Positions 36,499-45,662 of a DNA stretch of 64,000 nt are shown piece after piece. The DNA lies in assembly GCF_023206395.1 (NCBI RefSeq), contig NZ_CP066149.1, positions 3,348,001-3,412,000 of the forward strand. Reading direction: 5' to 3'. The position numbers were made by a program, and so were the translations under genes. Below the pieces are notes generated by a model. The model saw only the letters and a list, made by a program, of their open reading frames with translations. It was not told the origin of the DNA and made no database searches. Position 1 is the stretch's first letter, and the number at the start of each line of letters is the position of its first letter. Source of the stretch: Vibrio sp. ED004 (GTDB lineage Bacteria > Pseudomonadota > Gammaproteobacteria > Enterobacterales > Vibrionaceae).

Positions 36499-37971
36499 CT
36501 AGTGTTGAACAGGATTAATCATCAGCTGAGCATCTTGGTACCCAAGTTGTGCTAAAGCTTCTGCGTCGAAGTCGGTAACGACCTCAATCTCACCTGCGAG
36601 GTAGGTTGTGTGATTACCAAGCGTTGCTATAGCATCAAATGAATCCACAGGGTGCTGTTTTCCAATATCGATCATGCCTGAATATTGAGACTCCGCACTG
36701 AACTGACCCGTCACGTGTGTGTAGAAGGGACGGACACTTGCTCCCGCGGCATATTGCATGCTGTTTAAGCCATTCGCGTTAATCGCCCAACTCCAATCCC
36801 ACCATTTCATTTCACCAGGAATATAACGGTGATCCCATTGATAGCGAATGTTCGCTTGTTCTTCGCTGTTAGCACCCATGGTGAAGGTGTGTGAGATTGT
36901 TGGGCGGTTTGTTGGGTGTGAACTTAGTGCATTGCCGCTATAGCGTAAGAAGCCGGTGAAATTGACGTCGTAGCTCACGTTCGCTTTGATGCGGTACGGG
37001 TAAGAGATACTTGAGCGATAAAACTCGACTCTAAACGGCAAAACAGAATTAGCAGGCACAGTGATGATCGCTTGTCGCTCTGTAGATTCAGAGTGAGAAC
37101 CATTGTTGGTGTCAGAGAAACGTTGGTCTTGTTCAAGCACGACTGTTACATCTGTTTTCCCAACCTGAGGCCAAGTAAAGTTCTCGTTGATCACTACTGA
37201 TTCTGAGAGGTCAAAGCTGTTGGTTTTACGCCATTGGGTGGATTGGTCGAAATGAAGGTCAACGATGATCTGCTTTGGTTCATCGCCGTCATTAATCGCG
37301 TAAGCCGACACTGTATTAATCAGCGCTTGTTCTGGTTCGTTAACCTCACCGTGCGAGAATGCCGTGCTATCAAGTGTGTAAGAGAAGTTATCCACCCTGA
37401 TTGTTGTTTTTTCGTCACAGCGTTCGCCAGAGCATGAACCATCGCTGTTGCCCTTTATCTCCCAGCCATCGTTAAGTTGTTTGATTCCCATATCTTGGCC
37501 GACGTAGCGTCCGTTGTCGCCGCCAACCCAAGCGTAACCAAGGTTATGTGCTAAGTAACTTAATGGGCGAATAAAGCTCGCATTATCGCTGACTAAGGCT
37601 TGTTGAACCTCAACGTTGTTGTGCTCTTCAATGGCCTGTTCCTGATAGTAAGGCAAACCTGCGTCTGGGTGGTTGGGATAGCACCATGTATCGTCGCTGT
37701 CTTGGTCTCGTTTAATGAGGCTGTGATAGCCTGAGCCCATGATTACCCAATCATCTTGAAGGCCTGCTATATCCCACACGTTCATGCGAGAGATAAGCGC
37801 TGTTTTGTGTTCTTGTGCTTCTGTATGAGTAAGTGGGCGATAGTCGGAGCGACACACATCTTCCCCAAGTTTGTCTAAGACAATTTGGTCTGAATGTGTT
37901 TTTGAATGAGCCGTCAAAGGTATTAACGATAGGGCAGTGCTAAATAGAATGGTTTTACTGACGTTGAGCAT
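36499..37971 (-). CDS. aerolysin-family pore-forming toxin
   Basis: A 490-residue secreted toxin that matches Aeromonas aerolysin along its whole length. A signal peptide covers 1-23. The N-terminal domain has the four Cys that form aerolysin's two disulfides (EDVCRSDY, DTWCYPN, DGSCSGERC), GYHSLIK and SYLAHNLGYAWVGG. The long beta lobe carries GFLRYSGNA, RYQWDHRYIPGEMKWWDWSWA and the C-terminal activation region. The start at 37971 has AGGA about eight bases upstream; an ATG seven codons earlier (37992) has none and would spoil the signal peptide. The toxin binds glycan-anchored receptors and forms heptameric pores. Confidence 0.93.
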   Translation of the reverse strand: MLNVSKTILFSTALSLIPLTAHSKTHSDQIVLDKLGEDVCRSDYRPLTHTEAQEHKTALISRMNVWDIAGLQDDWVIMGSGYHSLIKRDQDSDDTWCYPNHPDAGLPYYQEQAIEEHNNVEVQQALVSDNASFIRPLSYLAHNLGYAWVGGDNGRYVGQDMGIKQLNDGWEIKGNSDGSCSGERCDEKTTIRVDNFSYTLDSTAFSHGEVNEPEQALINTVSAYAINDGDEPKQIIVDLHFDQSTQWRKTNSFDLSESVVINENFTWPQVGKTDVTVVLEQDQRFSDTNNGSHSESTERQAIITVPANSVLPFRVEFYRSSISYPYRIKANVSYDVNFTGFLRYSGNALSSHPTNRPTISHTFTMGANSEEQANIRYQWDHRYIPGEMKWWDWSWAINANGLNSMQYAAGASVRPFYTHVTGQFSAESQYSGMIDIGKQHPVDSFDAIATLGNHTTYLAGEIEVVTDFDAEALAQLGYQDAQLMINPVQH

Positions 37972-38379
37972 GAATAAATTCCTAGGTGCCATTATTTGGC
38001 TATTGTTTTTAGATGCGATTTATATGTGTTTTTATGAGTATTTTTACAGCCGAGGGTCTCTAGCGGGGTGTACTCTGTCATATAAAACAAAGCCAAAAGT
38101 ACTGAAATGAATTGAAAATAAATACTTACAGATATCAGAGGGTTGTACTGATCAACTTGTCGTTTGATAAAGACTTATCTAGGTTGATTTCAATTACTTT
38201 CAACCATCCCATTAATGGGTGGTTAATTGTTGAACGTTTGTGTTTCTGTAACTTTGTTATTTAGGAAATGGGTTTGGAAAACTAAGTCAGCAAGATTGAT
38301 TAGAAAGAATTATTGTTTACGGGATGGAGAGTGGAGGCGTAAGCCTAAATAAGAAAGGATGTTGTGATAGGTAGGATCA
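37972..38379. other. intergenic region upstream of the aerolysin gene
   Basis: About 400 AT-rich bases between two minus-strand genes. It must contain the aerolysin promoter. No regulatory palindrome or small gene stands out. Confidence 0.4.
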
Positions 38380-38420
38380 AAAAATGCAGCAAACAACCTT
38401 TCGATTGTTGCTGCATTTAT
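38380..38420 (-). terminator. terminator after the YdcF-family gene
   Basis: A perfect stem, AAATGCAGCAA with TTGCTGCATTT, lies just after the stop of the minus-strand gene and has T6 on that strand. Confidence 0.8.
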
Positions 38421-38453
38421 ATGTATCGATCGAGTTAAGTTAATTGAACGCGA

Positions 38454-39215
38454 TTAAGCATCCCCAGGCTTTTCGCGTTTGCTGTTCCAACCCATAAAGT
38501 TGTAGATGTTGTATCGAGCAAACCCGATTTGTTCATGCAGAGCAAAGTCTGTTACCGCAAAGTTATACCACAGCGGCAGCCATGAAATTTGAGCTGCCAT
38601 GTAATCGGCTCTTACCGGAATCACGTTCAGTCCAAAGTGGTTGAAGTAAAGTTCACTACGGCGAATGTGCAGGCCAGATGAAACCAGCACAATGTTGTCG
38701 AATTGGTGATGTTTCATCAGGTCGCTGGTCAGCTGCGCATTTTTCCAAGTGTTCACGCTGTTCGGTTCTTGGATAAGATCGCCGATTGGAACACCAAGCC
38801 TAAGCAGTTGTTGCTCGTAAATTTCAGCCTCTGTGACACCGTTATTCTGAGCATCACCACCACTGATGATCACTTTGCATGCAGTTTGCGTTTTTGCACA
38901 GTCTTTATATTGGCTTGCCGTTTCACTGATTCGGCCATAAGAGAAAAAGGCTGGCTCGAAATCTTGTGTGCTTTTAATTCGCTGCGTTCCTGCACCCAGA
39001 AGAACAATCGCATTATTATCCGACCATTGGATATCTGGTTTACTTTCGTAATTCGCTTGTAGGTCGTCTAATAAATAGCGAGGGATAAAACCTGAACCAA
39101 TCAACACAAATGACAATATAAGAACAAGAAACAAAAAAGTGGAAGTTGCTCGCCATTGAAGTAAGCGTGTTATGAAAACGAAGAGTAGAAGAAGTAAAAG
39201 TATAATAAAGCTCAT
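38454..39215 (-). CDS. YdcF/ElyC-type DUF218 membrane protein
   Basis: A 253-residue protein. Two N-terminal membrane segments (about 3-20 and 25-45) are followed by a DUF218 domain with NAIVLLGAGTQRIKS, VIISGGDAQNNGVTEAEIYE and TWKNAQLTSDLMKHH. The family is linked to envelope polysaccharide or lipid-carrier metabolism (SanA, ElyC), but its activity is not settled. It is a monocistronic unit. Confidence 0.85.
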   Translation of the reverse strand: MSFIILLLLLLFVFITRLLQWRATSTFLFLVLILSFVLIGSGFIPRYLLDDLQANYESKPDIQWSDNNAIVLLGAGTQRIKSTQDFEPAFFSYGRISETASQYKDCAKTQTACKVIISGGDAQNNGVTEAEIYEQQLLRLGVPIGDLIQEPNSVNTWKNAQLTSDLMKHHQFDNIVLVSSGLHIRRSELYFNHFGLNVIPVRADYMAAQISWLPLWYNFAVTDFALHEQIGFARYNIYNFMGWNSKREKPGDA

Positions 39216-39502
39216 GGTGATCCCGTTACCGAACTGGTGTCAATTTGATGCAGCATATTGAGGTGTTGCATCATATATCAATCATGATGATGCTTCATAG
39301 TTAACTCATTGTATTATTGAACAAATGCACGATTTATTACGATTCAATAAGATAATGAACCGGAGCACGACTAAAAGCGCTTTATTATTGTTCAATAACC
39401 CCTCTTAAAATATAGGTATATAAACCGAGGGAATTGTTTAAACCCTATTTCGTGTTATTTAAATCAGTTGCTTTCGCTTGCCATAAATCACTAACCCATC
39501 AT

Positions 39503-40387
39503 TTATCGACTCAAATTTCCAAAGTAATTCTGAACAAACTTAATAAACACTTGATGCTTTTTAGCAGGGTAAATGACTTGCGGATAGAACAGGTAAATAC
39601 TGTTCCCTTGTTGTAAGCACTCGTCAGATAATACTCGCTCTAACTCACCATGCTCTACTTCTTTGTCAACGTAATAACTCGCGATACGAATAATGCCGCT
39701 TCCTACCATGGCTTGCTGCTTGAGTAAGTGATTGTCATTGCTTGAGAGCCAGCCTGACACATCGATATTCGCCGATTTTAAAGGCCACTCGGTTTGATGC
39801 AGTGTCGCTAAGCATTGATGATTGCTTAAATCGCTCACGCTAGTGGGGCGACCAAACTTGTCAAGATAACTGGGCGTTGCAACCAAATCGTGTTGATAAG
39901 TAATCAATCGTTTCGCGATCATGTTATCTGGCGGGGTATTGGTGGCACGAAAGGCGATATCGATATCATCTTGGTTGAGATTAAAGTTGGTGTAACTGCT
40001 GTTAATCTCAAAGCGAACCTCAGGGTATTGCTGTCTAAACTGCTGGCAGATATCGAACAGGAACACCTCTGTAAACATCTTGGGTGCTGTAAGGCGTAAC
40101 GTGCCTTTTACGATGTCGTGTTGCTCGGAAACGCTGCGCTCAAGTTGTAAGACTTGCGAACGAATGGTTAAGCCTTGTTGTAGTGCGCGTTCGCCTTCTT
40201 GGGTTAATCGAACGCTGCGCGTGGTTCTTACAAGCAGTGGGCACTGTAAGTCGCTTTCTAGTCGTTTGATTTGCTCTGAGAGATAGCTCTTGGATATACC
40301 AAGCTTTTCCGCTGCCTTGGTAAAGTTAAGTTGTTGAGCAAGTTCTACAAATAGGATCAATCGTTCTATTCTTTTGTGCTCGTTCAT
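39503..40387 (-). CDS. LysR-family transcriptional regulator
   Basis: A 294-residue LysR regulator. The N-terminal helix-turn-helix (LNFTKAAEKLGISKSYLSEQIKRLE) is typical, and a periplasmic-binding-protein-like effector domain spans about 90-294. It is divergent from the aldo/keto reductase gene, so it probably controls that operon, including the GlcG-like gene. The effector is unknown. Confidence 0.9.
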   Translation of the reverse strand: MNEHKRIERLILFVELAQQLNFTKAAEKLGISKSYLSEQIKRLESDLQCPLLVRTTRSVRLTQEGERALQQGLTIRSQVLQLERSVSEQHDIVKGTLRLTAPKMFTEVFLFDICQQFRQQYPEVRFEINSSYTNFNLNQDDIDIAFRATNTPPDNMIAKRLITYQHDLVATPSYLDKFGRPTSVSDLSNHQCLATLHQTEWPLKSANIDVSGWLSSNDNHLLKQQAMVGSGIIRIASYYVDKEVEHGELERVLSDECLQQGNSIYLFYPQVIYPAKKHQVFIKFVQNYFGNLSR

Positions 40388-40529
40388 TCGCGTATTCCTT
40401 CAAAGCTGCCCATTTATATTGTTCGCTATACCAAACAATCATTTCGTAACTAGCATATTCTGTTTTTTAAAAAGAACAATATGATAGAGGCATATTTATT
40501 GGCATCAAACCTTCTAAGCGAGATCAGGT

Positions 40530-41540
40530 ATGACGAACAGCATTGATTCAACAAACAAAAACGATAATCAAAAGAACATTCCACTATCAAACCATCTAGA
40601 GGGTGTTGGGCAAATCGCCTATGGATGCATGGGGCTTGGAGGTGGCTGGAACGACAATCCGGTAACGGCGTCTGATGTAGCGCAAACACGTAGCGTAATC
40701 GACACCGCACTGGAGTCGGGCATCAACCTGTTTGATCATGCTGACATTTATACTTTCAGTAAAGCAGAGCAAGCTTTTGGTCAAGCGTTACAACAAGCCC
40801 CTGAACTGCGTGATCAGATGTTCATTCAATCCAAGTGCGGTATTCGCTTTGAAGGTGAAGGCAACGTTGGTCGTTATGACTTCTCGGCAGATTGGGTCAG
40901 CCAATCAGTAGAAGGGATTCTGAATCGTCTGAATACCGAAAAACTCGACGTGTTGCTTTTGCATCGTCCTGATCCGTTGATGGAGTTGGATGAACTGGCA
41001 AGAACGCTTGAGAATCTGAAAGCTCAGGGAAAGGTGGATTTCTTCGGTGTGTCTAACATGAACAGTCACCAAATCCAGTATCTACAGTCGGCACTTGGTC
41101 AGCCCATTGTCGCAAATCAAATTGAAATGAGCTTGGCAAAGCTTGATTGGCTTAATGATGGCGTGATGATTAACTCACAAGGGCACCATCAATCTGATTT
41201 TGCTGCAGGCACGCTTGAGCATTGCCAAATGAAGGGCATTCAATTGCAAGCTTGGGGCTGTTTGGCACAAGGTCGTTTTGCTGAGCAAGGCTTGTATTCA
41301 GAACACGAAAACGTGAAAAAGACCGCGCATTATGTCGCGCAGTTAGCGAGTCAATATGGCGTAGAAAGTGAAGCGATTGTGTTGGCGTTTTTACTTCGTC
41401 ACCCTGCTGGTATTCAGCCTGTCATCGGCACCACTAATCTAGACCGAATCAAGGCGTCTGCAGTTGCGACTCAGATTAATCTCACTCGTGAAGAGTGGTA
41501 CAACTTATACGTGTACTCACGTGGTCAGGCGTTGCCATAG
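40530..41540 (+). CDS. aldo/keto reductase
   Basis: A 336-residue NADPH-dependent oxidoreductase of the AKR superfamily (YdhF-like). GINLFDHADIY holds the catalytic Asp and Tyr, and QSKCGI, LDVLLLHRPDP with the catalytic His, FFGVSNM and QPVIGTTNLDRI are conserved. It reduces a carbonyl; the substrate is unknown. It starts an operon with the next gene, only three bases after its stop, and the divergent LysR gene is its likely regulator. Confidence 0.92.
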   Translation: MTNSIDSTNKNDNQKNIPLSNHLEGVGQIAYGCMGLGGGWNDNPVTASDVAQTRSVIDTALESGINLFDHADIYTFSKAEQAFGQALQQAPELRDQMFIQSKCGIRFEGEGNVGRYDFSADWVSQSVEGILNRLNTEKLDVLLLHRPDPLMELDELARTLENLKAQGKVDFFGVSNMNSHQIQYLQSALGQPIVANQIEMSLAKLDWLNDGVMINSQGHHQSDFAAGTLEHCQMKGIQLQAWGCLAQGRFAEQGLYSEHENVKKTAHYVAQLASQYGVESEAIVLAFLLRHPAGIQPVIGTTNLDRIKASAVATQINLTREEWYNLYVYSRGQALP

Positions 41541-41549
41541 GGGATGAAT

Positions 41550-41942
41550 ATGTTGAATCAAAAAATCGTACAGCAACTCGTGTACAGCGCACTCGACATC
41601 GCAGGGCACAACAACCAAGCCATCGCTGTGAGTGTATGTGATACACATGGTGAACTGCTGGCGTTCTCCCGAATGGACAACGTCAGCGTACAAGCGGGTT
41701 TGTTGGCTCAGAATAAGGCTTATACCTCTGCTAGAGACAGACAACCGAGTGGTAACTTAGGTGCTTGGGCAAGAGAAACAGGGAAAGACCTCAGTTACTG
41801 GACGGATTCAAAGATCACTGGCTTCAAAGGTGGTGTTCCAATTGAACATCAAGGGCAGGTGATTGGCGCTATTGGTATCAGCGGATTGAGTGAAGACGAC
41901 GATGAAGCATTAGCTGAGAAAGTAATTCGATTAGTGCTTTAA
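41550..41942 (+). CDS. GlcG/HbpS-family heme-binding-like protein
   Basis: A 130-residue protein of the GlcG/HbpS family. It shows GHNNQAIAVSVCDTHGELLAFSRMDN, YTSARDRQPSG and GGVPIEHQGQVIGAIGISGLSEDDDE. Members bind heme or corrinoids or help degrade glycolate and propanediol; no enzymatic role is certain. The ATG at 41550 is chosen over the one at 41544 because AGGGG lies six bases before it. It is co-transcribed with the reductase. Confidence 0.85.
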   Translation: MLNQKIVQQLVYSALDIAGHNNQAIAVSVCDTHGELLAFSRMDNVSVQAGLLAQNKAYTSARDRQPSGNLGAWARETGKDLSYWTDSKITGFKGGVPIEHQGQVIGAIGISGLSEDDDEALAEKVIRLVL

Positions 41943-41983
41943 GTTCTACTGTTTAGAAAGTGAGTCTGACATAAGACAGACAA

Positions 41984-42016
41984 TAAAAAACCGATGCACA
42001 TGCATCGGTTTTTTGT
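41984..42016. terminator. bidirectional terminator between the GlcG-like and tcyP-like genes
   Basis: Perfect stem AAAAAACCGATGC with GCATCGGTTTTTT around ACAT, serving both convergent genes. Confidence 0.93.
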
Positions 42017-42039
42017 TTGTCGAGCTGTTTGATTCAGAA

Positions 42040-43413
42040 CTAAGCGTTCGCTTGTTCCAGATCTTGTTGCTTGTCTTTCTTATCTAATAGTCGGCTTGTA
42101 ATCGTACCGGCTGTCATTGCACCAGATACGTTAAGCGCCGTACGAGCCATATCGATAAGTGGCTCGATAGAGATAAGCAGTGCTGCAATCGTTACAGGAA
42201 GGCCCATAGCTGGAAGTACGATAAGTGCTGCGAACGTCGCACCTCCACCCACACCTGCGATACCGAAAGAGCTCACCGTGATAATTGCAATCAGAGACAG
42301 AATGAAGTTGATGTCCATTGGGTCGATACCAACCGTAGGTGCAACCATAACTGCTAGCATTGCAGGGTAGATACCCGCACAACCGTTTTGACCAATTGTT
42401 GCGCCGAAAGATGCAGATAGGTTAGCAATTGCTGGTGGCACGTTAAGCTTCGTGATTTGAGCTTCAACGTTCAGTGGAATCGTTGCTGCAGAACTACGCG
42501 AAGTGAAAGCGAACGTTAGAACAGGCCAGATTTTTTGGAAGTACTCTTTCGGCTTTACACCAACAAAAGATACCAACACACCGTGAACAACGAACATCAG
42601 TAGAATTGCAACGTAAGACGCGACGATGAAACCGAGTAGGCTCAAGATGTCAGAAGCGCTTGATGTTGCTACTACCTTCGCCATTAACGCTGCGATGCCG
42701 TATGGCGTTAGTGCCATGATCATCTTAACTAAGCGCATAACGATAGATTGAGCCGCTTCAACAAACGTACGAATTGGTGATTCTAGCTCTTCTTTCTCTG
42801 CCATTACTTTACGTGCAGCAATACCCGTTAGCACACCAAAGATAACAACCGCGATGATAGACGTAGAGCGAGCGCCCGTTAGGTCTGCAAATGGGTTGGT
42901 TGGAATGAAGCTAACCAGCATTTGTGGAATCGTTAGGTCAGAAACCGTACCAATGCGGCTTTCTAGTGTTGCGATACGTGCTGTTTCACGCGCACCTTCT
43001 GTCAAACCTTCAGCAGATAGGCCAAATGCCTGAGTTACTACAATACCAACAATCGCAGAAATCGCTGTGGTGGCTAACAACACAGAGATCGTGATGCCAG
43101 AGATTTTGCCCAGTGAACCGCCTTTCTCAAGCTTAACTACCGCAGCTATCATTGAAACCAATACTAATGGCATGATCACCATTTTCAGTAGGCCAACGTA
43201 ACCACGACCAACAATGTTTACCCAGTCTAGTGTTTCTTTAATAACCGGGTTACCTTCACCAAATAGCAACTGAAGGCCTAGACCAAAAGCACTACCGAAA
43301 ACTAAACCTAATAGAACTAAGCGCGATAACGTGTTTTCTTTTTTCTGCTGTCCGTAGAGAAAGAAGAGGATACCAGTGAATACCGCCAAGGCAGCGATAG
43401 CTGAAAATGACAT
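42040..43413 (-). CDS. tcyP: L-cystine/dicarboxylate:cation symporter (TcyP-like)
   Basis: A 457-residue membrane transporter of the DAACS family. About ten hydrophobic segments, the re-entrant TSRSSAATIPLNVE signature near 300 and FGATIGQNGCAGIYPAMLAVM mark the substrate site. Two charged tails flank the core. The overall match is best to the L-cystine symporter YdjN/TcyP. It faces away from the reductase operon and ends at a shared terminator. Confidence 0.9.
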   Translation of the reverse strand: MSFSAIAALAVFTGILFFLYGQQKKENTLSRLVLLGLVFGSAFGLGLQLLFGEGNPVIKETLDWVNIVGRGYVGLLKMVIMPLVLVSMIAAVVKLEKGGSLGKISGITISVLLATTAISAIVGIVVTQAFGLSAEGLTEGARETARIATLESRIGTVSDLTIPQMLVSFIPTNPFADLTGARSTSIIAVVIFGVLTGIAARKVMAEKEELESPIRTFVEAAQSIVMRLVKMIMALTPYGIAALMAKVVATSSASDILSLLGFIVASYVAILLMFVVHGVLVSFVGVKPKEYFQKIWPVLTFAFTSRSSAATIPLNVEAQITKLNVPPAIANLSASFGATIGQNGCAGIYPAMLAVMVAPTVGIDPMDINFILSLIAIITVSSFGIAGVGGGATFAALIVLPAMGLPVTIAALLISIEPLIDMARTALNVSGAMTAGTITSRLLDKKDKQQDLEQANA

Positions 43414-43598
43414 TTGTTTTCCTTATGAATTTCTTTAAATCGATAGGGCGCTTAGATATATGGGCGCAAATACTGTTAGCTACAGTAGCGACCTGTAACA
43501 AAACGTAAAATAAGGAAAAGTAATTAAATAGAACAATAGGTAATATCCACTGAATGGTATGAGTGGATATCCAACATTGTGGTGAATAGATGAGCTTT

Positions 43599-44294
43599 TT
43601 AGCGGTATTTTGCCAATAAATTAAGCATGTCGCTTGACGAGTAAATTTCGATATTTTGGAAATTATTTTCGAACAATCGGAACAACATGGCTTGTGCAAC
43701 GTCTTTTGCCTGAATTGGACGAAGGTTTTTGAATTTGCCAAACATAAATGGCGACAACAGAGGAAAGATGCTTTGAAGCAGTTTTTCATCGGCTCTTGGT
43801 TCTTCTCGTTCACCCACCAGTGGCCCGGGACGTGCAATGAACAGTTGCTTGAAGCCAATACGTTTTAAGTTCTGCTCCATCTGCCCTTTACACTTGAGGT
43901 AGTGTGAATAGGAATCGACGGATGCGCCGTAACTGGACACAACCGCTACGCGTTGAACCCCAAGAAACTTCATCGACTGAGCCACATGGCTAACCAACTC
44001 TACATCGACTTTACGCAACGCTTCTTTCGAACCTGCCTTTTTCTTGGTCGTGCCTAAACAGATCACCCCGAGATTGGGTGTGGCTTGGGTATCGTCCCAA
44101 CTGGTGACTTGCAGATCACTGTGAATGAGCGTGTGGAGTTTGTCGGAATGAAACTGCGAATTTAGTGCTCTTCGGGATAAGGCATAAATATGATCAACCG
44201 CGGGTTCATCGATGAGTAGGCTCATCACATGACGACCAATTAGCCCAGTAGCACCAGCCACTACAACTGATGTTTTGTCTCCAGAAATGCTCAT
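43599..44294 (-). CDS. NAD(P)H-binding Rossmann-fold oxidoreductase-like protein
   Basis: A 231-residue protein with an N-terminal dinucleotide motif, VVVAGATGLIGRHV (10-23), and a later SSYGASVDSYSHYLKCKGQMEQ with a Tyr-x3-Lys arrangement. It resembles NAD(P)H-binding, YbjT or atypical SDR proteins. The substrate is unknown. It lies alone, with a 185-base gap after its stop before tcyP. Confidence 0.82.
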   Translation of the reverse strand: MSISGDKTSVVVAGATGLIGRHVMSLLIDEPAVDHIYALSRRALNSQFHSDKLHTLIHSDLQVTSWDDTQATPNLGVICLGTTKKKAGSKEALRKVDVELVSHVAQSMKFLGVQRVAVVSSYGASVDSYSHYLKCKGQMEQNLKRIGFKQLFIARPGPLVGEREEPRADEKLLQSIFPLLSPFMFGKFKNLRPIQAKDVAQAMLFRLFENNFQNIEIYSSSDMLNLLAKYR

Positions 44295-44451
44295 AGCTGT
44301 CCTTAACCCGTTTGCAAGTGCTTGTTTAATATAAACAGTGTTTGAATTTTAAGCGAATAAAAGTTTGATAAATGAGGGGCGATTGCTTTGTCGCTAGTGG
44401 TGTGGCTAGAAAGTAGAGTTCTGAGCCCGGTATTAATTTAGATTCAAACAT

Positions 44452-44482
44452 AACAAAGCCCGCTGGGCGACGGGCTTGTTAT
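44452..44482. terminator. terminator downstream of the 29-residue gene
   Basis: Stem AACAAAGCCCG with CGGGCTTGTT (one mismatch) around CTGGGCGA. It lies 16 bases after the stop of the small minus-strand gene. Confidence 0.7.
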
Positions 44483-44497
44483 TTGCTTTGTTACTTT

Positions 44498-44587
44498 TTA
44501 GGTGAATGATAGTGGGATTTTCCTTACCTTTTTGCTAGCTTTCTTACCGGATTTATTTGGCTTTCTTTTACTTGAATTTGGAATCAT
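44498..44587 (-). CDS. 29-residue highly basic peptide
   Basis: A frame too short for usual gene calls, starting MIPNSSKRKPNKSGKKASK. About a third of the residues are Lys or Arg and none are acidic. It has a strong ribosome binding site, TAGGAGGTGTA, directly before the ATG, and a terminator after its stop, so it is a complete transcription and translation unit. The function is unknown. A nucleic-acid-binding, ribosome-associated or toxin-like peptide is possible but is not shown by the sequence. Confidence 0.6.
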   Translation of the reverse strand: MIPNSSKRKPNKSGKKASKKVRKIPLSFT

Positions 44588-44980
44588 TACACCTCCTAAA
44601 TCTTTCGTTTTTCTTACTATTAGTCGACTATTTGTTGCTAAGTGATGGCAATCACTTTGTGTTACGTCTTACTGAACTTACTTTATTTCTAACTTAACAA
44701 TGGAGAGAGATTGAAAAGCTTTTTGCTTAACTCACTAAGGAGAGGTTAGTCAGTTACATTATATAAAGCATAATCGATGCCAAAACGTAAGTGATTGATT
44801 TTTCGTTTTGGCGGTGTCTAGTCTCAGACAATGTAGTCTTTTTGATTCTCAATTTGAGAAAAAACGGTCAGGAACTGTTTAAATTAAGAACACTCTCTGC
44901 GGTTTCTGCTAGTTAGGCATAGATACAGCTTTGCTTAACACGTAAACTGAGTCGTAATTCACATAGACCAAGGACGTGCT

Positions 44981-45592
44981 ATGAACCTCAAGCTTGATAC
45001 TCTCGCTCCCACTCAGATTTATCACCTGATGACACAAACCGTCGTTCCTCGCCCTATAGCGTGGGCATTGACGGAATCTTCAGAACAAGAGTACAACCTA
45101 GCACCTTTCTCTTATTTCACGCCTGTTTCCAGCAATCCGCCGCTACTGATGTTATCGGTCGGGAAGAAGCCATCGGGCGAAATCAAAGACACCACTCGTA
45201 ATGCTCTTGAAACCGGTAAGTTGGTCATTCATATCGCGTCAGCCAGTTCAGCCGAAGTAATGACAGCGACAGCAGCCACGCTCGATCATGGTGAGTCTGA
45301 AGTAACCGCAAATAATATCGAGTTGGTTGAGTTTGAAGGTTTTTCTTTACCTAGAGTGAAGGAGTGCGCTGTGGCTTTTGGGTGCACATTGTATGAGGTA
45401 AAAGAAGTCGGTGAAGTACCGCAAAGCCTTATCTTTGCACAAGTTGAGCAGGTGTATATCTCTGAAGGTGTGGTCGATAAAGAGAGCGAACGCTTGAAGA
45501 TTGATGCACTAGCTCTCGATCCTTTATCTCGGCTGGGTGGTGGCGAATACGCCACGCTGTCCAATGTGTTCTCTGTCGCTCGTCCTAAGTAA
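44981..45592 (+). CDS. flavin reductase-like domain protein
   Basis: A 203-residue FMN-binding split-barrel protein. It begins MNLKLDTLAPTQIYHLMTQTVVPRPIAWA, given here as two adjacent segments of the same start; NLAPFSYFTPVSSNPPLLMLSV and KDTTRNALETG are the flavin-binding region. It belongs to the flavin reductase-like group that supplies or binds reduced flavin. No partner monooxygenase is nearby; its substrate is unknown. Confidence 0.87.
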   Translation: MNLKLDTLAPTQIYHLMTQTVVPRPIAWALTESSEQEYNLAPFSYFTPVSSNPPLLMLSVGKKPSGEIKDTTRNALETGKLVIHIASASSAEVMTATAATLDHGESEVTANNIELVEFEGFSLPRVKECAVAFGCTLYEVKEVGEVPQSLIFAQVEQVYISEGVVDKESERLKIDALALDPLSRLGGGEYATLSNVFSVARPK

Positions 45593-45662
45593 GCGTTAAC
45601 TATTTAGCTCCAGCGAATAAGATCGTTAACCCCCGTTCCTCAATCTAAGTGCCACTAATATT

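Larger units (their letters stand above)
44295..44980. other. intergenic region containing a 29-codon gene and a terminator
   Basis: The 686-base gap between the oxidoreductase and flavin reductase genes holds a tiny gene at 44498-44587 with a terminator behind it (both listed separately). The remaining 390 bases upstream of the flavin reductase gene show no clear operator. Confidence 0.5.

Noticed and set aside
43292..43858. Minus-strand frame of 188 codons between tcyP and the oxidoreductase gene
   Set aside because: It overlaps both real genes in another frame and its composition (many Cys, His and Trp) is typical of chance frames.
45593..45662. Cobalamin riboswitch before cobT
   Set aside because: The 70-base gap is too short and lacks the B12-box-like sequence and helices.
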